A DNA stretch of 64,000 nucleotides from an uncultured Clostridia bacterium (GCA_934754495.1 CAKVHW010000002.1:62001-126000); one strand, 5' to 3'; shown: positions 25,548 to 33,782, numbered from the stretch's first letter. Notes: generated by a model from the letters alone, not told the origin. Numbers and translations: made by a program.

Positions 25548-26741
25548 TTATTTATTAGTATCTACGATTTTTTTGTTTTTACGATTTCTACAAGCAGGTG
25601 CAAGAACTGTATAGAAAAATCCTACTATTATAAACAAGTAATATGTGAATAATCTCCAGAACAACAAAGCCCAGAAAATTGCCCCATTGTCAAACAATTT
25701 GCCAAACATGGCGGCAAATGACACTTCTGCCGCACCACTGCCACCAGGAATAGGAATAAATGTAGTTGCATATTGGCAAAGCATTGTCATTGTAAGTATT
25801 TGAATAAGCCCATGTTCTACAGGTACACCAGGTGTGTAATTAAATGCCAAGTAAATAAGATAACTTACCATTGCCATTGAAATTAACCCAAGTGCATTTA
25901 TAAGCACTTCCCCTAGCACCAACAAAGGCTTTTTAGCAAATGCCTTAATAGACATTTGATAGTTGTGAATAAATCTTAACGAATTAAATAATGCTTTGTT
26001 GTAGTTTTTTACAATTTTCATTTTGTGAAGCAACTTTAATCCACCCACAACAAGTACAGCACACACTTTACGATTTGTTGACACAAGTGTAATAAATGTG
26101 GTCAATATTAAATTAATCATTACACCAGCAAAAGCCAACCACTTTACTACAACACCATATTCAAAAAGAGAACAAGGTAGGCATAGCACGGTTATGCCAA
26201 GTGCAACAAATGCAAATTCAAAGAAAACATATTTGCCGACAACAACACTTGTAGATGTATTACCCTTATATCCTTTACTATTTATATAAGCCACTTGTGC
26301 AAATTGTCCGCCAGATCCAAAAGGTGTAAGGCTGTCCCAGTATTTCCCAACAATCGCTGTCTTCACTCCTATGCCAAACTGATACTTGCCAGTAAGTTTT
26401 TTAAGCAACAAACTATAGCAGGTTGCTTCACATAAATAGTACACAACCATTGAGCCAAGTGCAAGCCACAAAAATCTATAATATGGGCTTTCTTTAAATA
26501 ATTCACCAATTGGTTTAGTTTCACCAAAAACAAATTGATAAACAAGCAATGCTCCCACAATTACAATATTGCAAAGCAAAAAAATCCATGTTGTTTTCTT
26601 TTTCTTCTTTTCAGGGACAACAATTGGCTTGTCGCCATTATTTGGTTTTAATTTTAAAACAAAATAATAACACTTTTTATTGAATTTTTTTACTTGCTTT
26701 TCACATTTTAAAATAGCAAGCTGCTCTTTTTTCTTTTTCAT
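25548..26741 (-). CDS. Flippase-like membrane protein (LPG_synthase_TM/YbhN family)
   Basis: A 397-residue protein with about eight membrane helices of the lysylphosphatidylglycerol synthetase TM-region/YbhN (UPF0104) family. The family signature FGSGGQFAQVAYINSKG (about residues 139-155) and the later PIPGGSGAAEVSF block are present. The catalytic GNAT-like domain of MprF is absent, so it is the membrane flippase module alone. Between a glycolipid glycosyltransferase and LtaS, flipping of a glycolipid anchor is a reasonable inference. The start overlaps the GT4 stop by 4 bp. Confidence 0.82.
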   Translation of the reverse strand: MKKKKEQLAILKCEKQVKKFNKKCYYFVLKLKPNNGDKPIVVPEKKKKKTTWIFLLCNIVIVGALLVYQFVFGETKPIGELFKESPYYRFLWLALGSMVVYYLCEATCYSLLLKKLTGKYQFGIGVKTAIVGKYWDSLTPFGSGGQFAQVAYINSKGYKGNTSTSVVVGKYVFFEFAFVALGITVLCLPCSLFEYGVVVKWLAFAGVMINLILTTFITLVSTNRKVCAVLVVGGLKLLHKMKIVKNYNKALFNSLRFIHNYQMSIKAFAKKPLLVLGEVLINALGLISMAMVSYLIYLAFNYTPGVPVEHGLIQILTMTMLCQYATTFIPIPGGSGAAEVSFAAMFGKLFDNGAIFWALLFWRLFTYYLFIIVGFFYTVLAPACRNRKNKKIVDTNK

Positions 26742-27919
26742 TTATTATTTTTTCCAATTAAATCAATGTAATTGTTATATACTAAATCAACCACTTCATT
26801 CCAGTGTTTGTATAATACTTTTTTACAATTTTCCTTTACTTTTGAATATGTATTAGTATCTTCAAAAACTTCCATTATTCTATCGGCAAATTGTTTAACA
26901 TCGTTTTCGCCGATGTATCCAGAAACATTATCATCAACAGACGATGATGCCAAACTCCCCTTAGCAAAAATTGTAGGAAGATTAAATGCACTCGCTTCAA
27001 TTTTTACAATGCCGTCAGTGTCATAATATGAAGGAAATACATGTAAATCAGCTGCTGCAAATATTTTTTTCTTTTCACTTTGTTCAACAATCTTGCCCAT
27101 AAACACCACGCTATCTTCTAGCCCAAGTCTTTTTGTTTTTTCAATAAATAGTTTTTTATCATTACCATCTCCAACAATTAAAAACTTATATTTAAAATTG
27201 CGGTTTGATAATTCTTTGCAAACATCCAAAGAAAAACCAATATTTTTAAGTCTATTAACTCTGCCTATTGATAGCAAAATTCTTTCATCGTCAGAAATGT
27301 TATATTTTTCCTGCAATTCATGTTTTGCATTATTTACATCTATTTCAGTAAAGTCGTTTGTTAAATTTGTTGCATTTGGCACAATCTTAATTTCACCTTT
27401 GTAGCCATATGTTCTTGCAAGTTCTGCACAAGCAGAATTCATCGTCCACAATTCATCACTCTTGTTAAATACACGTACAACTCCATCTAAAAGCATTTTT
27501 GCAATTAACTTGCTTTTAGCGTCAAGCAAAAAGTCTTGCTTAAATTGACTATGTAAAGTTGCAACTACTGGAATATGATGTTTTTTTGCATACTTTAAAC
27601 CTGTTTTACCAATAGAAAATGGCGAGTGAATGTGCACAATATCTAGATTTGCATTTTTTACCGCTTCTCTAAATTTATTGTCAAACTGTGGTGTTCCAAG
27701 CGAATAATCCAAGTTTAATACCCTTACAGATTTACACCTTACAACTTTGTAAGGCAAAGTGCTATCGTCAAATTGTTTTTTTGTTTTTATTGTAAAAACT
27801 GTTACATTAGCCTTTTCACTTAAAAGCCTCGCATAGTTATCTACAACACTAACCACGCCATCCACCATGGGAAAAAATGTATCAATAAATATTCCAATAT
27901 TTAACTTTTTTTCTTCCAT
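26738..27919 (-). CDS. GT4 glycosyltransferase, probable glycolipid synthase
   Basis: A 393-residue GT-B fold family 4 glycosyltransferase. The N-terminal domain has IGIFIDTFFPMVDGVVSVV and VHIHSPFSIG. The C-terminal nucleotide-sugar domain has LLSIGRVNRLKN, FLIVGDG, and the EX7E-type region (FPSYYDTDGIVKIEASAF). It resembles diacylglycerol glucosyltransferases that make the mono- or diglucosyl-DAG anchor of lipoteichoic acid, cytoplasmic side of the membrane. It has an AAGGAT site. It is first in the operon with the flippase-like gene (4-bp overlap) and LtaS. The exact sugar and acceptor are inferred. Confidence 0.85.
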   Translation of the reverse strand: MEEKKLNIGIFIDTFFPMVDGVVSVVDNYARLLSEKANVTVFTIKTKKQFDDSTLPYKVVRCKSVRVLNLDYSLGTPQFDNKFREAVKNANLDIVHIHSPFSIGKTGLKYAKKHHIPVVATLHSQFKQDFLLDAKSKLIAKMLLDGVVRVFNKSDELWTMNSACAELARTYGYKGEIKIVPNATNLTNDFTEIDVNNAKHELQEKYNISDDERILLSIGRVNRLKNIGFSLDVCKELSNRNFKYKFLIVGDGNDKKLFIEKTKRLGLEDSVVFMGKIVEQSEKKKIFAAADLHVFPSYYDTDGIVKIEASAFNLPTIFAKGSLASSSVDDNVSGYIGENDVKQFADRIMEVFEDTNTYSKVKENCKKVLYKHWNEVVDLVYNNYIDLIGKNNK

Positions 27920-28047
27920 TTGTTTTATCCTTAAAAATCGTAAATTCTATATTATAATATAATATGCAATTATATTAATTATAATATGTTTTTTAATTTT
28001 TTAAAAGAAAAATAACACACTTAGTAAAACTTTAACGGTACAAACAA

Positions 28048-28077
28048 TAAAAAGAAGCCTTATACAAAAGCTTCTTT
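28048..28077 (-). terminator. Terminator after rplI
   Basis: On the minus strand AAAGAAGC pairs with GCTTCTTT, followed by a T-rich tract. Confidence 0.75.
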
Positions 28078-28086
28078 CGTTTTTAA

Positions 28087-28527
28087 CTATTCACCAATTA
28101 CATCAACTGTGATTTCAGTGCTAATATTTGGATATAATTTAATTTTAACTGTATAACTTCCAAGTGTTTTTATTTGGTCAACATCAATCTTTTTCTTATC
28201 AATATCAAAACCAATTTTTTCAAGTTCTGTTGCAATTTCCTTGTTGGTTACACTGCCAAAAATCTTGCCATTTGCCCCAGATTTAACCTTAACAGTAACT
28301 TTTTGTCCTTTTAGTTTGTTTGCTAATTCTTGTGCTTTTAGCCTTGCTTGTTCTTCATGATATGCATTAGCGTCCTTAGCTTGTTTTGCTTCATTTAAAG
28401 CCATACTTGTGCCAATAATTGCATAGCCATTAGGAACTAGAAAATTACGAGCATATCCGTCATTTACATTAACAACATCGCCTTTTTTGCCTTTGCCTTT
28501 AAGGTCTTTAAGTAAAACTACTTTCAT
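28087..28527 (-). CDS. rplI: 50S ribosomal protein bL9
   Basis: A 146-residue protein with the classic N-terminal domain (MKVVLLKDLKGKGKKGDVV, NGYARNFLVPNGYA) and the long central helix of bL9, which binds 23S rRNA near the L1 stalk. The ATG at 28527 is preferred to a GTG at 28533 because GTGAGG is correctly placed. It is monocistronic here, with its own promoter and terminator; the usual partners rpsF, ssb, rpsR and dnaB are not nearby. Confidence 0.96.
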   Translation of the reverse strand: MKVVLLKDLKGKGKKGDVVNVNDGYARNFLVPNGYAIIGTSMALNEAKQAKDANAYHEEQARLKAQELANKLKGQKVTVKVKSGANGKIFGSVTNKEIATELEKIGFDIDKKKIDVDQIKTLGSYTVKIKLYPNISTEITVDVIGE

Positions 28528-28550
28528 ATACACCTCACTTTTGTAGCAAT

Positions 28551-28579
28551 AGTGTAATATTTTTATTTAAAAAAGTCAA
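28551..28579 (-). promoter_or_regulatory. Promoter of rplI
   Basis: TTGACT (28574-28579) and TACACT (28551-28556) on the minus strand are separated by 17 bp. Confidence 0.65.
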
Positions 28580-28605
28580 ATATATTAATAAAAAAGGAAA
28601 CAATT

Positions 28606-28929
28606 ATGGATTTAAAATGTAGAAAACTTGATTGTATAAACAACGACCGATATTCATGCACAAAACGTGGAATTAACATATCAAAAGACACCGAATGCAA
28701 ATCGTATGAAAAATCGAAAATATTAGGCGAAAATCAAAAACAAGATGTAAGCCGTGATATGTTTAGTAAAAAGCCAGATATTCACCCCTATCGTCACAAC
28801 AAAACAGTGGACATTGAGTGCAAGGCACACTGCTTATTTAATCGTGAAGGCAAATGTTTTGCAAATGGGGTCACCATTCAAAACACCGCACCAAAAGAAG
28901 CCGATTGCATAACATATATTAAGCAATAA
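28606..28929 (+). CDS. Cysteine-rich DUF1540-like protein
   Basis: A 107-residue protein made of two Cys-rich units. The first (residues 4-33) is CRKLDCINNDRYSCTKRGI...CKSY. The second (about 71-103) is CKAHCLFNREGKCFANGV...CITY. Both match the spacing of DUF1540, a short metal-binding-looking module of Clostridia with four cysteines per unit. The eight Cys per protein suggest zinc binding or disulfides; the function is unknown. An AAGG site is 9 nt upstream of the ATG. The gene is a singleton between rplI and rplL, on the opposite strand to both. Confidence 0.75.
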   Translation: MDLKCRKLDCINNDRYSCTKRGINISKDTECKSYEKSKILGENQKQDVSRDMFSKKPDIHPYRHNKTVDIECKAHCLFNREGKCFANGVTIQNTAPKEADCITYIKQ

Positions 28930-28956
28930 TCAAATAAAATAGTGGTATCAAGAAAA

Positions 28957-28987
28957 CAAAAAAATCACCTAAATTAGGTGATTTTTT
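28957..28987. terminator. Bidirectional terminator
   Basis: AAAATCACCT / AGGTGATTTT stem with A- and T-runs. It lies between the DUF1540-like gene and the convergent rplL gene. Confidence 0.88.
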
Positions 28988-29006
28988 AAAACATTTTAAA
29001 TTGGAA

Positions 29007-29381
29007 TTATTTAAGTTCTACTACAGCGCCAGCTTCTTTAAGTTTAGCTTCCATAGCTTTAGCGTCTTCAGTGTGAACATTTTCTTTAATAGTTGCAGGA
29101 GCACCGTCAACCATAGCCTTAGCTTCGCCAAGACCTAGACCTGTGATTTCTTTAACTGCTTTAATAACAGCAATTTTGTTTGGACCAACTTCTTTCAATA
29201 CAACATTGAATTCAGTCTTTTCTTCAGCTGCAGCAGCAGCTTCGCCAGCAGGAGCAGCAGCCATAGCTACAGGAGCAGCAGCGCTAACGCCAAACTCTTC
29301 TTCTAACATTTTTACTAATTCGCTAACTTCTAATACAGTTAGACCTTTGATTTCATCTACAAATTTCTTTAAATCTGCCAT
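29007..29381 (-). CDS. rplL: 50S ribosomal protein bL12 (L7/L12)
   Basis: A 124-residue protein. It has an N-terminal dimerisation domain, an Ala/Pro hinge (about residues 35-53) and the C-terminal factor-binding domain with GLGLGEAKAMVDGAP. It forms the flexible stalk that recruits EF-Tu and EF-G. It lies 33 bp after rplJ in one operon. Confidence 0.97.
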   Translation of the reverse strand: MADLKKFVDEIKGLTVLEVSELVKMLEEEFGVSAAAPVAMAAAPAGEAAAAAEEKTEFNVVLKEVGPNKIAVIKAVKEITGLGLGEAKAMVDGAPATIKENVHTEDAKAMEAKLKEAGAVVELK

Positions 29382-29414
29382 TTTAAATTTCCTCCGATTT
29401 TTTACTTTTTAAAA

Positions 29415-29906
29415 TTAATTTTGTTCTTTTTCTGCTATTTGATTTAATGCCCTAGCGAAAGCAGAAATAGGGCCTTGAAGTGTACCAAGCAACATAGCAA
29501 TAAGTACTTGTTTTGTAGGAACTTTTGCTAAAGCTTCAACTTGAGCTTTGTCCATAATTTCGCCATTAACTATGCCGAATTTCACTTCCATTTTGTTTAA
29601 GTCTTTTTTAGACTTGCAGAATAATTTAGCTGGATTTACTTCGTCTTCACCAAATACAACAGCTGTTGTACCTTCGAATTGTTTTTCATCGAAGTTGGTG
29701 TAGCCAAGTTCTTTTAAAGCTAACTTAAATAGGTTGTTTTTGCAAACTTTGTAACTAACGTTTTCAGCACGAAATGCTTTTCTCATTGCAGTGTCTTCGC
29801 TAACTGTTAGACCACGATAGTCAACAAAAATCATAGATTTAGCACCTTTAAAAGTTTCAACTAATTCAGCAACAATCTGCTTTTTGTTCTCTTTATTTGC
29901 GCTCAC
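29415..29906 (-). CDS. rplJ: 50S ribosomal protein uL10
   Basis: A 163-residue uL10, with the N-terminal rRNA-binding part (SMIFVDYRGLTVSEDTAMRKAFR, about residues 22-44) and the C-terminal helix that anchors bL12 dimers. The start is GTG at 29906 with AAGGAG upstream. It is preceded by an L10 leader and its own promoter. rplK-rplA, normally directly upstream, are 1.9 kb away with two unrelated genes between. Confidence 0.97.
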   Translation of the reverse strand: MSANKENKKQIVAELVETFKGAKSMIFVDYRGLTVSEDTAMRKAFRAENVSYKVCKNNLFKLALKELGYTNFDEKQFEGTTAVVFGEDEVNPAKLFCKSKKDLNKMEVKFGIVNGEIMDKAQVEALAKVPTKQVLIAMLLGTLQGPISAFARALNQIAEKEQN

Positions 29907-30050
29907 CTTATTTCTCCTTTTTAAAATGTTTCTGTAAACAAAAAATCCTTACGCCAAAAGCATAAGGATATAACTTATTATATCAATACAACTCCTCGGC
30001 AAGATTTACCTTTGTACTTGCTGTCTTTGGCGCTAAATTATTTAATTTAC
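29907..30050 (-). promoter_or_regulatory. Ribosomal L10 leader RNA with intrinsic terminator
   Basis: The untranslated leader of rplJ-rplL has the hallmarks of the Bacillota L10 leader: the GCCGAGGAG segment, a preceding GCGCCAAAGACAGCAAG arm, and a terminal hairpin (29943-29969, ATCCTTA/TAAGGAT, then T-run). Excess L10(L12)4 binds this leader and causes early termination. The terminator lies just before the rplJ binding site. Confidence 0.85.
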
Positions 30051-30056
30051 GTGTCT

Positions 30057-30085
30057 ATTTTATATCAAACATACTACTTTGTCAA
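30057..30085 (-). promoter_or_regulatory. Promoter of rplJ-rplL
   Basis: TTGACA (30080-30085) and TAAAAT (30057-30062) are separated by 17 bp on the minus strand, just before the L10 leader. Confidence 0.8.
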
Positions 30086-30149
30086 GGAGTTTATGAAAAA
30101 ATTTCTTTCTTTTACATAAAATAATTTAATTAAAACCCGTTATAACCAT

Positions 30150-30179
30150 TTGACTAAACACCCTAATTTAACTTATAAT
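30150..30179 (+). promoter_or_regulatory. Promoter of the 30197 gene
   Basis: TTGACT (30150-30155) and perfect TATAAT (30174-30179) are separated by 18 bp. The predicted start near 30186 lies inside the AGGAG site, so the leader would be about 11 nt. Confidence 0.75.
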
Positions 30180-30196
30180 TATATAGGAGAATGAAA

Positions 30197-30958
30197 ATGG
30201 AAGAAAGTCGTTTTGAAGACTTATGTGTAGATTCTATATGGCAGATTTTTTTTCTACAAGCCAATTACTACAACAAAAAAGCCACGCTTATAAATTATTT
30301 GTATGGCGAAGTAGTAAAACAACTTAATATTACTAATCCTACACTAAGCCTACAAGCAAAAACAATATTGCTTGAAAACAACTTAATAAAGCCAATGAGT
30401 GCATGCAAACAAGCCGCTTTAAAGTGCATAACTGCGTCTACAGTAGTTACAACAACTAAGATTGCCGACAATGCCCTTAACGAACGTGGTTTTGCAAGAC
30501 TTTCAGTATTAAGCAATGTAAATGCTTATACTTATTACTCACCTAAGGGCAACAAAAACATATACCTAGCACTTGCTAATGCCCTACGCAACTTTGACTT
30601 AAACGGAACACAATTTCAAGGTCAAGGCGTGTTTGAAGTGGTTGTTAATTATTTAAACAAACACACAATGCTTCAATCTGCCACACCAAAATCAATTGCA
30701 AATAGTTTTTTTACGCAAATTGAAATGCAAAATTTTGTAAGAAAACTCAACCAAAGTTTTGACATATATCTTGACACCCTACTTGCCAAGTTTAAATCGG
30801 ATTTATCACAACAACATTCTGACCTAGAATCAATTAATGTAATATACGACATTAGAAAAGAAGTTGATGCTTCATTCAATATGTTTTCTAGTAATTTTAA
30901 TAGTGTAATATCTGCAAATATTCCACAAAAAGTATTAAAAAAATATCAAGGAAATTAA
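30197..30958 (+). CDS. Unknown soluble protein
   Basis: A 253-residue mainly helical protein with no recognised family, signal peptide or membrane segment. The ATG at 30197 is chosen because AGGAG (30185-30189) is 7 nt away; the ATG at 30191 would be too close. It lies on the opposite strand between rplA and rplJ, breaking the usual rplKAJL order, and has its own promoter and terminator, consistent with a later insertion. Confidence 0.5.
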   Translation: MEESRFEDLCVDSIWQIFFLQANYYNKKATLINYLYGEVVKQLNITNPTLSLQAKTILLENNLIKPMSACKQAALKCITASTVVTTTKIADNALNERGFARLSVLSNVNAYTYYSPKGNKNIYLALANALRNFDLNGTQFQGQGVFEVVVNYLNKHTMLQSATPKSIANSFFTQIEMQNFVRKLNQSFDIYLDTLLAKFKSDLSQQHSDLESINVIYDIRKEVDASFNMFSSNFNSVISANIPQKVLKKYQGN

Positions 30959-30977
30959 GCCCTTGATATTTTTTTAT
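30941..30977 (+). terminator. Terminator overlapping the end of the 30197 gene
   Basis: The 11-bp perfect stem AAATATCAAGG / CCTTGATATTT followed by a T-run has its left arm inside the last codons of the gene, and its loop holds the stop codon. Confidence 0.88.
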
Positions 30978-31065
30978 TTAAAACCTTATTAATTTGAAAC
31001 ATATAGGTTTATTCAACCATTTATTATCTATAACGCTTGTTTTATTAATTTATGCCAGCGGGTTT

Positions 31066-31692
31066 TTAATATTTAACCTTATCTTTTAGTTCTTTTGCAA
31101 GCCTTTGAAGTGCATACAGCCTAGATTCATATTCATATCGTGTCAAAACAGTCTCTTTAGGGTCTACTCTGCCAATATGGTGCAACAAATACTTATCATC
31201 TGTTGCAATAAGTGCACGAAAATAAAGCGGATTTTTAAAGACACTTAAATACAATTCATCAATAAAGTTTTGATAGTCTTCACTTTCTCTTTTAATGGGT
31301 TTCCCTTGCCAATAAAGTACTCCATCATTACCCCAAAAGTCAAAAGAATTACATGCTCTTGTGTGATATGCATCAACTCCAGAATAACCAAATACCTTGG
31401 CTTGAGTCTTCTTATTTTTATACTTTATTCCTTGCAAAACAGATTCAATAGAACTTACTTTTTTGCTCCTAAACTTAAAACTCATAGGATAAAGGTTTGA
31501 CAACACCCTTGAAATACTATTTTTAGCCCCATATTTTACAAGAATAAAGTTTTCCCCTTCCCACACACGATTTGTGCCGTCATCAACTAAAATATTGTTA
31601 AAATAATAATTGTCACCATCTACTTTAACTTCTTTAAGAGTAAATTCTTGTCTGTATTTCTTAAACTTATCAAGCAATTCTTTTTTTATCAT
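31066..31692 (-). CDS. NADAR/YbiA-like protein
   Basis: A 208-residue protein whose middle resembles the NADAR (YbiA-like) fold: LSNLYPMSFKF followed by SIESVLQGIKY (about residues 64-89; compare FSNFYP and SVEHAYQ in YbiA), a central NSFDFWGN, and a C-terminal FRALIATDDKYLLHHIGR. YbiA-type enzymes are N-glycosidases acting on riboflavin intermediates, and NADAR proteins are linked to ADP-ribose or NAD chemistry. The resemblance is by motif only and the Glu of the usual active site is not obvious. It sits 1 kb downstream of rplL, between rplA and the 30197 gene, on the ribosomal strand. Confidence 0.6.
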   Translation of the reverse strand: MIKKELLDKFKKYRQEFTLKEVKVDGDNYYFNNILVDDGTNRVWEGENFILVKYGAKNSISRVLSNLYPMSFKFRSKKVSSIESVLQGIKYKNKKTQAKVFGYSGVDAYHTRACNSFDFWGNDGVLYWQGKPIKRESEDYQNFIDELYLSVFKNPLYFRALIATDDKYLLHHIGRVDPKETVLTRYEYESRLYALQRLAKELKDKVKY

Positions 31693-31713
31693 GTTTTCGC
31701 CGTCCTTTTTGTA

Positions 31714-31742
31714 AGTATATCAAATTAAGTTACACTTAGCAA
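31714..31742 (-). promoter_or_regulatory. Probable promoter of the NADAR-like gene
   Basis: TTGCTA (31737-31742) and TATACT (31714-31719) are separated by 17 bp on the minus strand, about 20 bp before the ATG. Confidence 0.5.
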
Positions 31743-31773
31743 AAACATTAGACTAAAAATTTTATAAAACAAA

Positions 31774-31805
31774 CAAAAAAACACTTGTTAACCAAGTGTT
31801 TTTTT
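31774..31805 (-). terminator. Terminator of the rpmG-secE-nusG-rplK-rplA operon
   Basis: The stem AACACTTG / CAAGTGTT has A- and T-runs on both sides and lies just after the rplA stop. Confidence 0.85.
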
Positions 31806-31808
31806 ATA

Positions 31809-32495
31809 TTATAAACCCTTATAGTCTACTCTAATTCCAGGTCCCATAGTACTGCTTACTGATACGTTTTTAATGTAAGTACCTTTAGCAGCAGCAGGTT
31901 TAGCTTTAATTAAAGCTTCCATTACCACGTTAAGGTTTTCAACAAGTTTTTGTTGACCAAAACTTACTTTACCAATCATAACGTGAATAATGTTGTTTTT
32001 ATCAAGACGATATTCAACTTTACCTGCTTTAATATCTGCAATTGCTTTAGCTACGTTTGTAGTAACAGTGCCACTCTTAGGATTTGGCATTAAGCCCTTA
32101 GGTCCTAAAATTTTAGCAACTCTACCAACGATAGGCATCATATCTGGAGTGGTTACACATACATCAAAATCCAACCAACCTTGTTGAATTTTAGCAACCA
32201 TTTCTTCACCGCCAACTACGTCAGCGCCAGCTTTTTCAGCGATGTCAGCATTATCGCCTTTAGCAAGAACAAATACCTTAACTTTTTTACCAGTGCCGTG
32301 AGGTAGTACAACTACGCCTCTAACTTGTTGGTCAGCATTTCTGCCATCTACACCAAGACGAACGTGAAGTTCAACTGTTTCATCAAACTTAGCTTTAGCG
32401 GTTTGTTCAACAAGGTTAATAGCTTCATTAACATCATAAGCAGTAGATTTGTTTACAAGTTTAGCACTTTCTACATATCTTTTACCTTTCTTCAT
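31809..32495 (-). CDS. rplA: 50S ribosomal protein uL1
   Basis: A 228-residue uL1 with the family block GPKGLMPNPKSGTV (about residues 128-141) and the N-terminal rRNA-binding helix. It builds the mobile L1 stalk at the E site and in many bacteria represses its own operon. The leader before rplA carries a hairpin resembling the 23S L1-binding site. Confidence 0.97.
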   Translation of the reverse strand: MKKGKRYVESAKLVNKSTAYDVNEAINLVEQTAKAKFDETVELHVRLGVDGRNADQQVRGVVVLPHGTGKKVKVFVLAKGDNADIAEKAGADVVGGEEMVAKIQQGWLDFDVCVTTPDMMPIVGRVAKILGPKGLMPNPKSGTVTTNVAKAIADIKAGKVEYRLDKNNIIHVMIGKVSFGQQKLVENLNVVMEALIKAKPAAAKGTYIKNVSVSSTMGPGIRVDYKGL

Positions 32496-32507
32496 AATTT
32501 CCTCCTT

Positions 32508-32541
32508 GTGGTTTTAACAAGTATCTTCTACTCTCCCACGA
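32508..32541 (-). promoter_or_regulatory. Putative uL1-binding leader hairpin before rplA
   Basis: The mRNA reads GTGGGAGA, an AGTA/TACT inner stem, then ACCAC. This copies the GTGGGAG...ACCAC core of the L1-binding site in helices 76-78 of 23S rRNA. It ends directly before the AAGGAGG site of rplA, so bound L1 would block translation. Confidence 0.7.
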
Positions 32542-32553
32542 TTTTTAATTTAA

Positions 32554-32991
32554 TTATTCTTCTACTTTTACACCCATACTTCTGCAAGTACCTTCAATCA
32601 TGCTCATAGCACTTTCAAGTGTACTAGCGTTTAGGTCAGGCATTTTTAATTCTGCTATCTCTTTAACTTGTGCTTTAGTAATAGTTGCAACTTTTTGTTT
32701 AATAGAGTTTGCAGCACCACTTTCAATTCCGCAAGCCTTTTTAATTAAAACAGCTGCTGGTGGTGTTTTAAGCACGAAAGAGAATGACCTATCGGCATAG
32801 ATAGTAATTACAACTGGAATAACTAAACCTTCTTGACTAGCTGTCTTTTCGTTAAATTCTTTAGTGAACGCAGGAATATTAATTCCGTGAGGACCTAGAG
32901 AACTACCTACTGGAGGGCCTGCTGTAGCCTTACCAGCATTAAGTTGTAGTTTAACAACTGCATTTACCTTTTTCTTAGGGTCGTTTGCCAT
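32554..32991 (-). CDS. rplK: 50S ribosomal protein uL11
   Basis: A 145-residue uL11 with GPPVGSSLGPHGINIPAFTKEFN near the N-terminus and the C-terminal domain that binds the GTPase-associated centre of 23S rRNA (also the thiostrepton site). The ATG at 32991 is chosen for its AGGAGG site; a longer in-frame start to 33039 has none. Confidence 0.96.
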   Translation of the reverse strand: MANDPKKKVNAVVKLQLNAGKATAGPPVGSSLGPHGINIPAFTKEFNEKTASQEGLVIPVVITIYADRSFSFVLKTPPAAVLIKKACGIESGAANSIKQKVATITKAQVKEIAELKMPDLNASTLESAMSMIEGTCRSMGVKVEE

Positions 32992-33026
32992 ATTTATCCT
33001 CCTGCCAAAAAATACATTTGGCGTTT

Positions 33027-33069
33027 GTGGTGTAAACAAAGTGCATAATAGATTTACACTTCTCCCACG
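33027..33069 (-). promoter_or_regulatory. Putative uL1-binding leader hairpin before rplK
   Basis: The mRNA reads GTGG-GAGAAG-TGTAAA ... TTTACA-CCAC. The bulged GTGGGAG next to a stem and closing CCAC is the same shape as the 23S L1 site and the hairpin before rplA. Confidence 0.7.
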
Positions 33070-33134
33070 AGTTGTTAAGTAAAAAACTTAGCAACAATAT
33101 ATAATTAATAGCATTGCGCTAAAAATTATCAAAA

Positions 33135-33767
33135 TTAATCAACTTTTCTAACTTGTTCAAGACTAAGGTCAACAGGAGTTTCCCTGCCAAACATCTCAAC
33201 AATAACACGACATTTATTAGCAACAGCATCAACCGACACAACAGTGCCTACAAAGCCATTTAAAGCACCTTCTAACACTTCAACCTTGTCGTTTTCTTGC
33301 AAGTCAGTAGCCACAACAGCAACTTTTTCAAGACGCATTTTGTGGATTTCTTCTTCCGTAAGTGGAAGCGGACGTCCCTTAGGACCAACGAAACCAGTGA
33401 TACCACGAGTACGAGTAATTGCGTGCCAAATGTCATCACCGTAAATCATTTTAACAATGATATAACCTGGCATAAGTTTACGTGAAACAACTTGACGCTT
33501 GCCATTTTTTTCTTCAACAACATCTTCCATAGGAATAATTATGTCAAAAATTCTTTTTTGCAAGCCGTATTTATCAATAACTATTTCCAAATTCTCTTTA
33601 GCAACATTTTCATAGCCTGAGTAAGTGTGCAAAACATACCATTTTGCTTCTTCTCTTAATGTTTCAAGTTCTTGTGCATTGTTTGCAGTTTCAGCCGAAA
33701 CTTCATCGACAACTTCATTTGCTTCTACTTCAGGCATAACATTTTGAGTTAAATCTTTTTCTTCCAT
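33135..33767 (-). CDS. nusG: Transcription termination/antitermination factor NusG
   Basis: A 210-residue NusG. The NGN domain starts at about residue 42 (KWYVLHTYSGYE) and includes the RNAP-binding MPGYIIVKM; the C-terminal KOW domain contains GFVGTVVSVD. It links RNAP to Rho or the ribosome. The first 40 residues are an acidic extension (Glu/Asp-rich) not found in most NusG proteins. It lies 15 bp after secE. Confidence 0.95.
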   Translation of the reverse strand: MEEKDLTQNVMPEVEANEVVDEVSAETANNAQELETLREEAKWYVLHTYSGYENVAKENLEIVIDKYGLQKRIFDIIIPMEDVVEEKNGKRQVVSRKLMPGYIIVKMIYGDDIWHAITRTRGITGFVGPKGRPLPLTEEEIHKMRLEKVAVVATDLQENDKVEVLEGALNGFVGTVVSVDAVANKCRVIVEMFGRETPVDLSLEQVRKVD

Positions 33768-33782
33768 ATGTTATCTCCCTTT

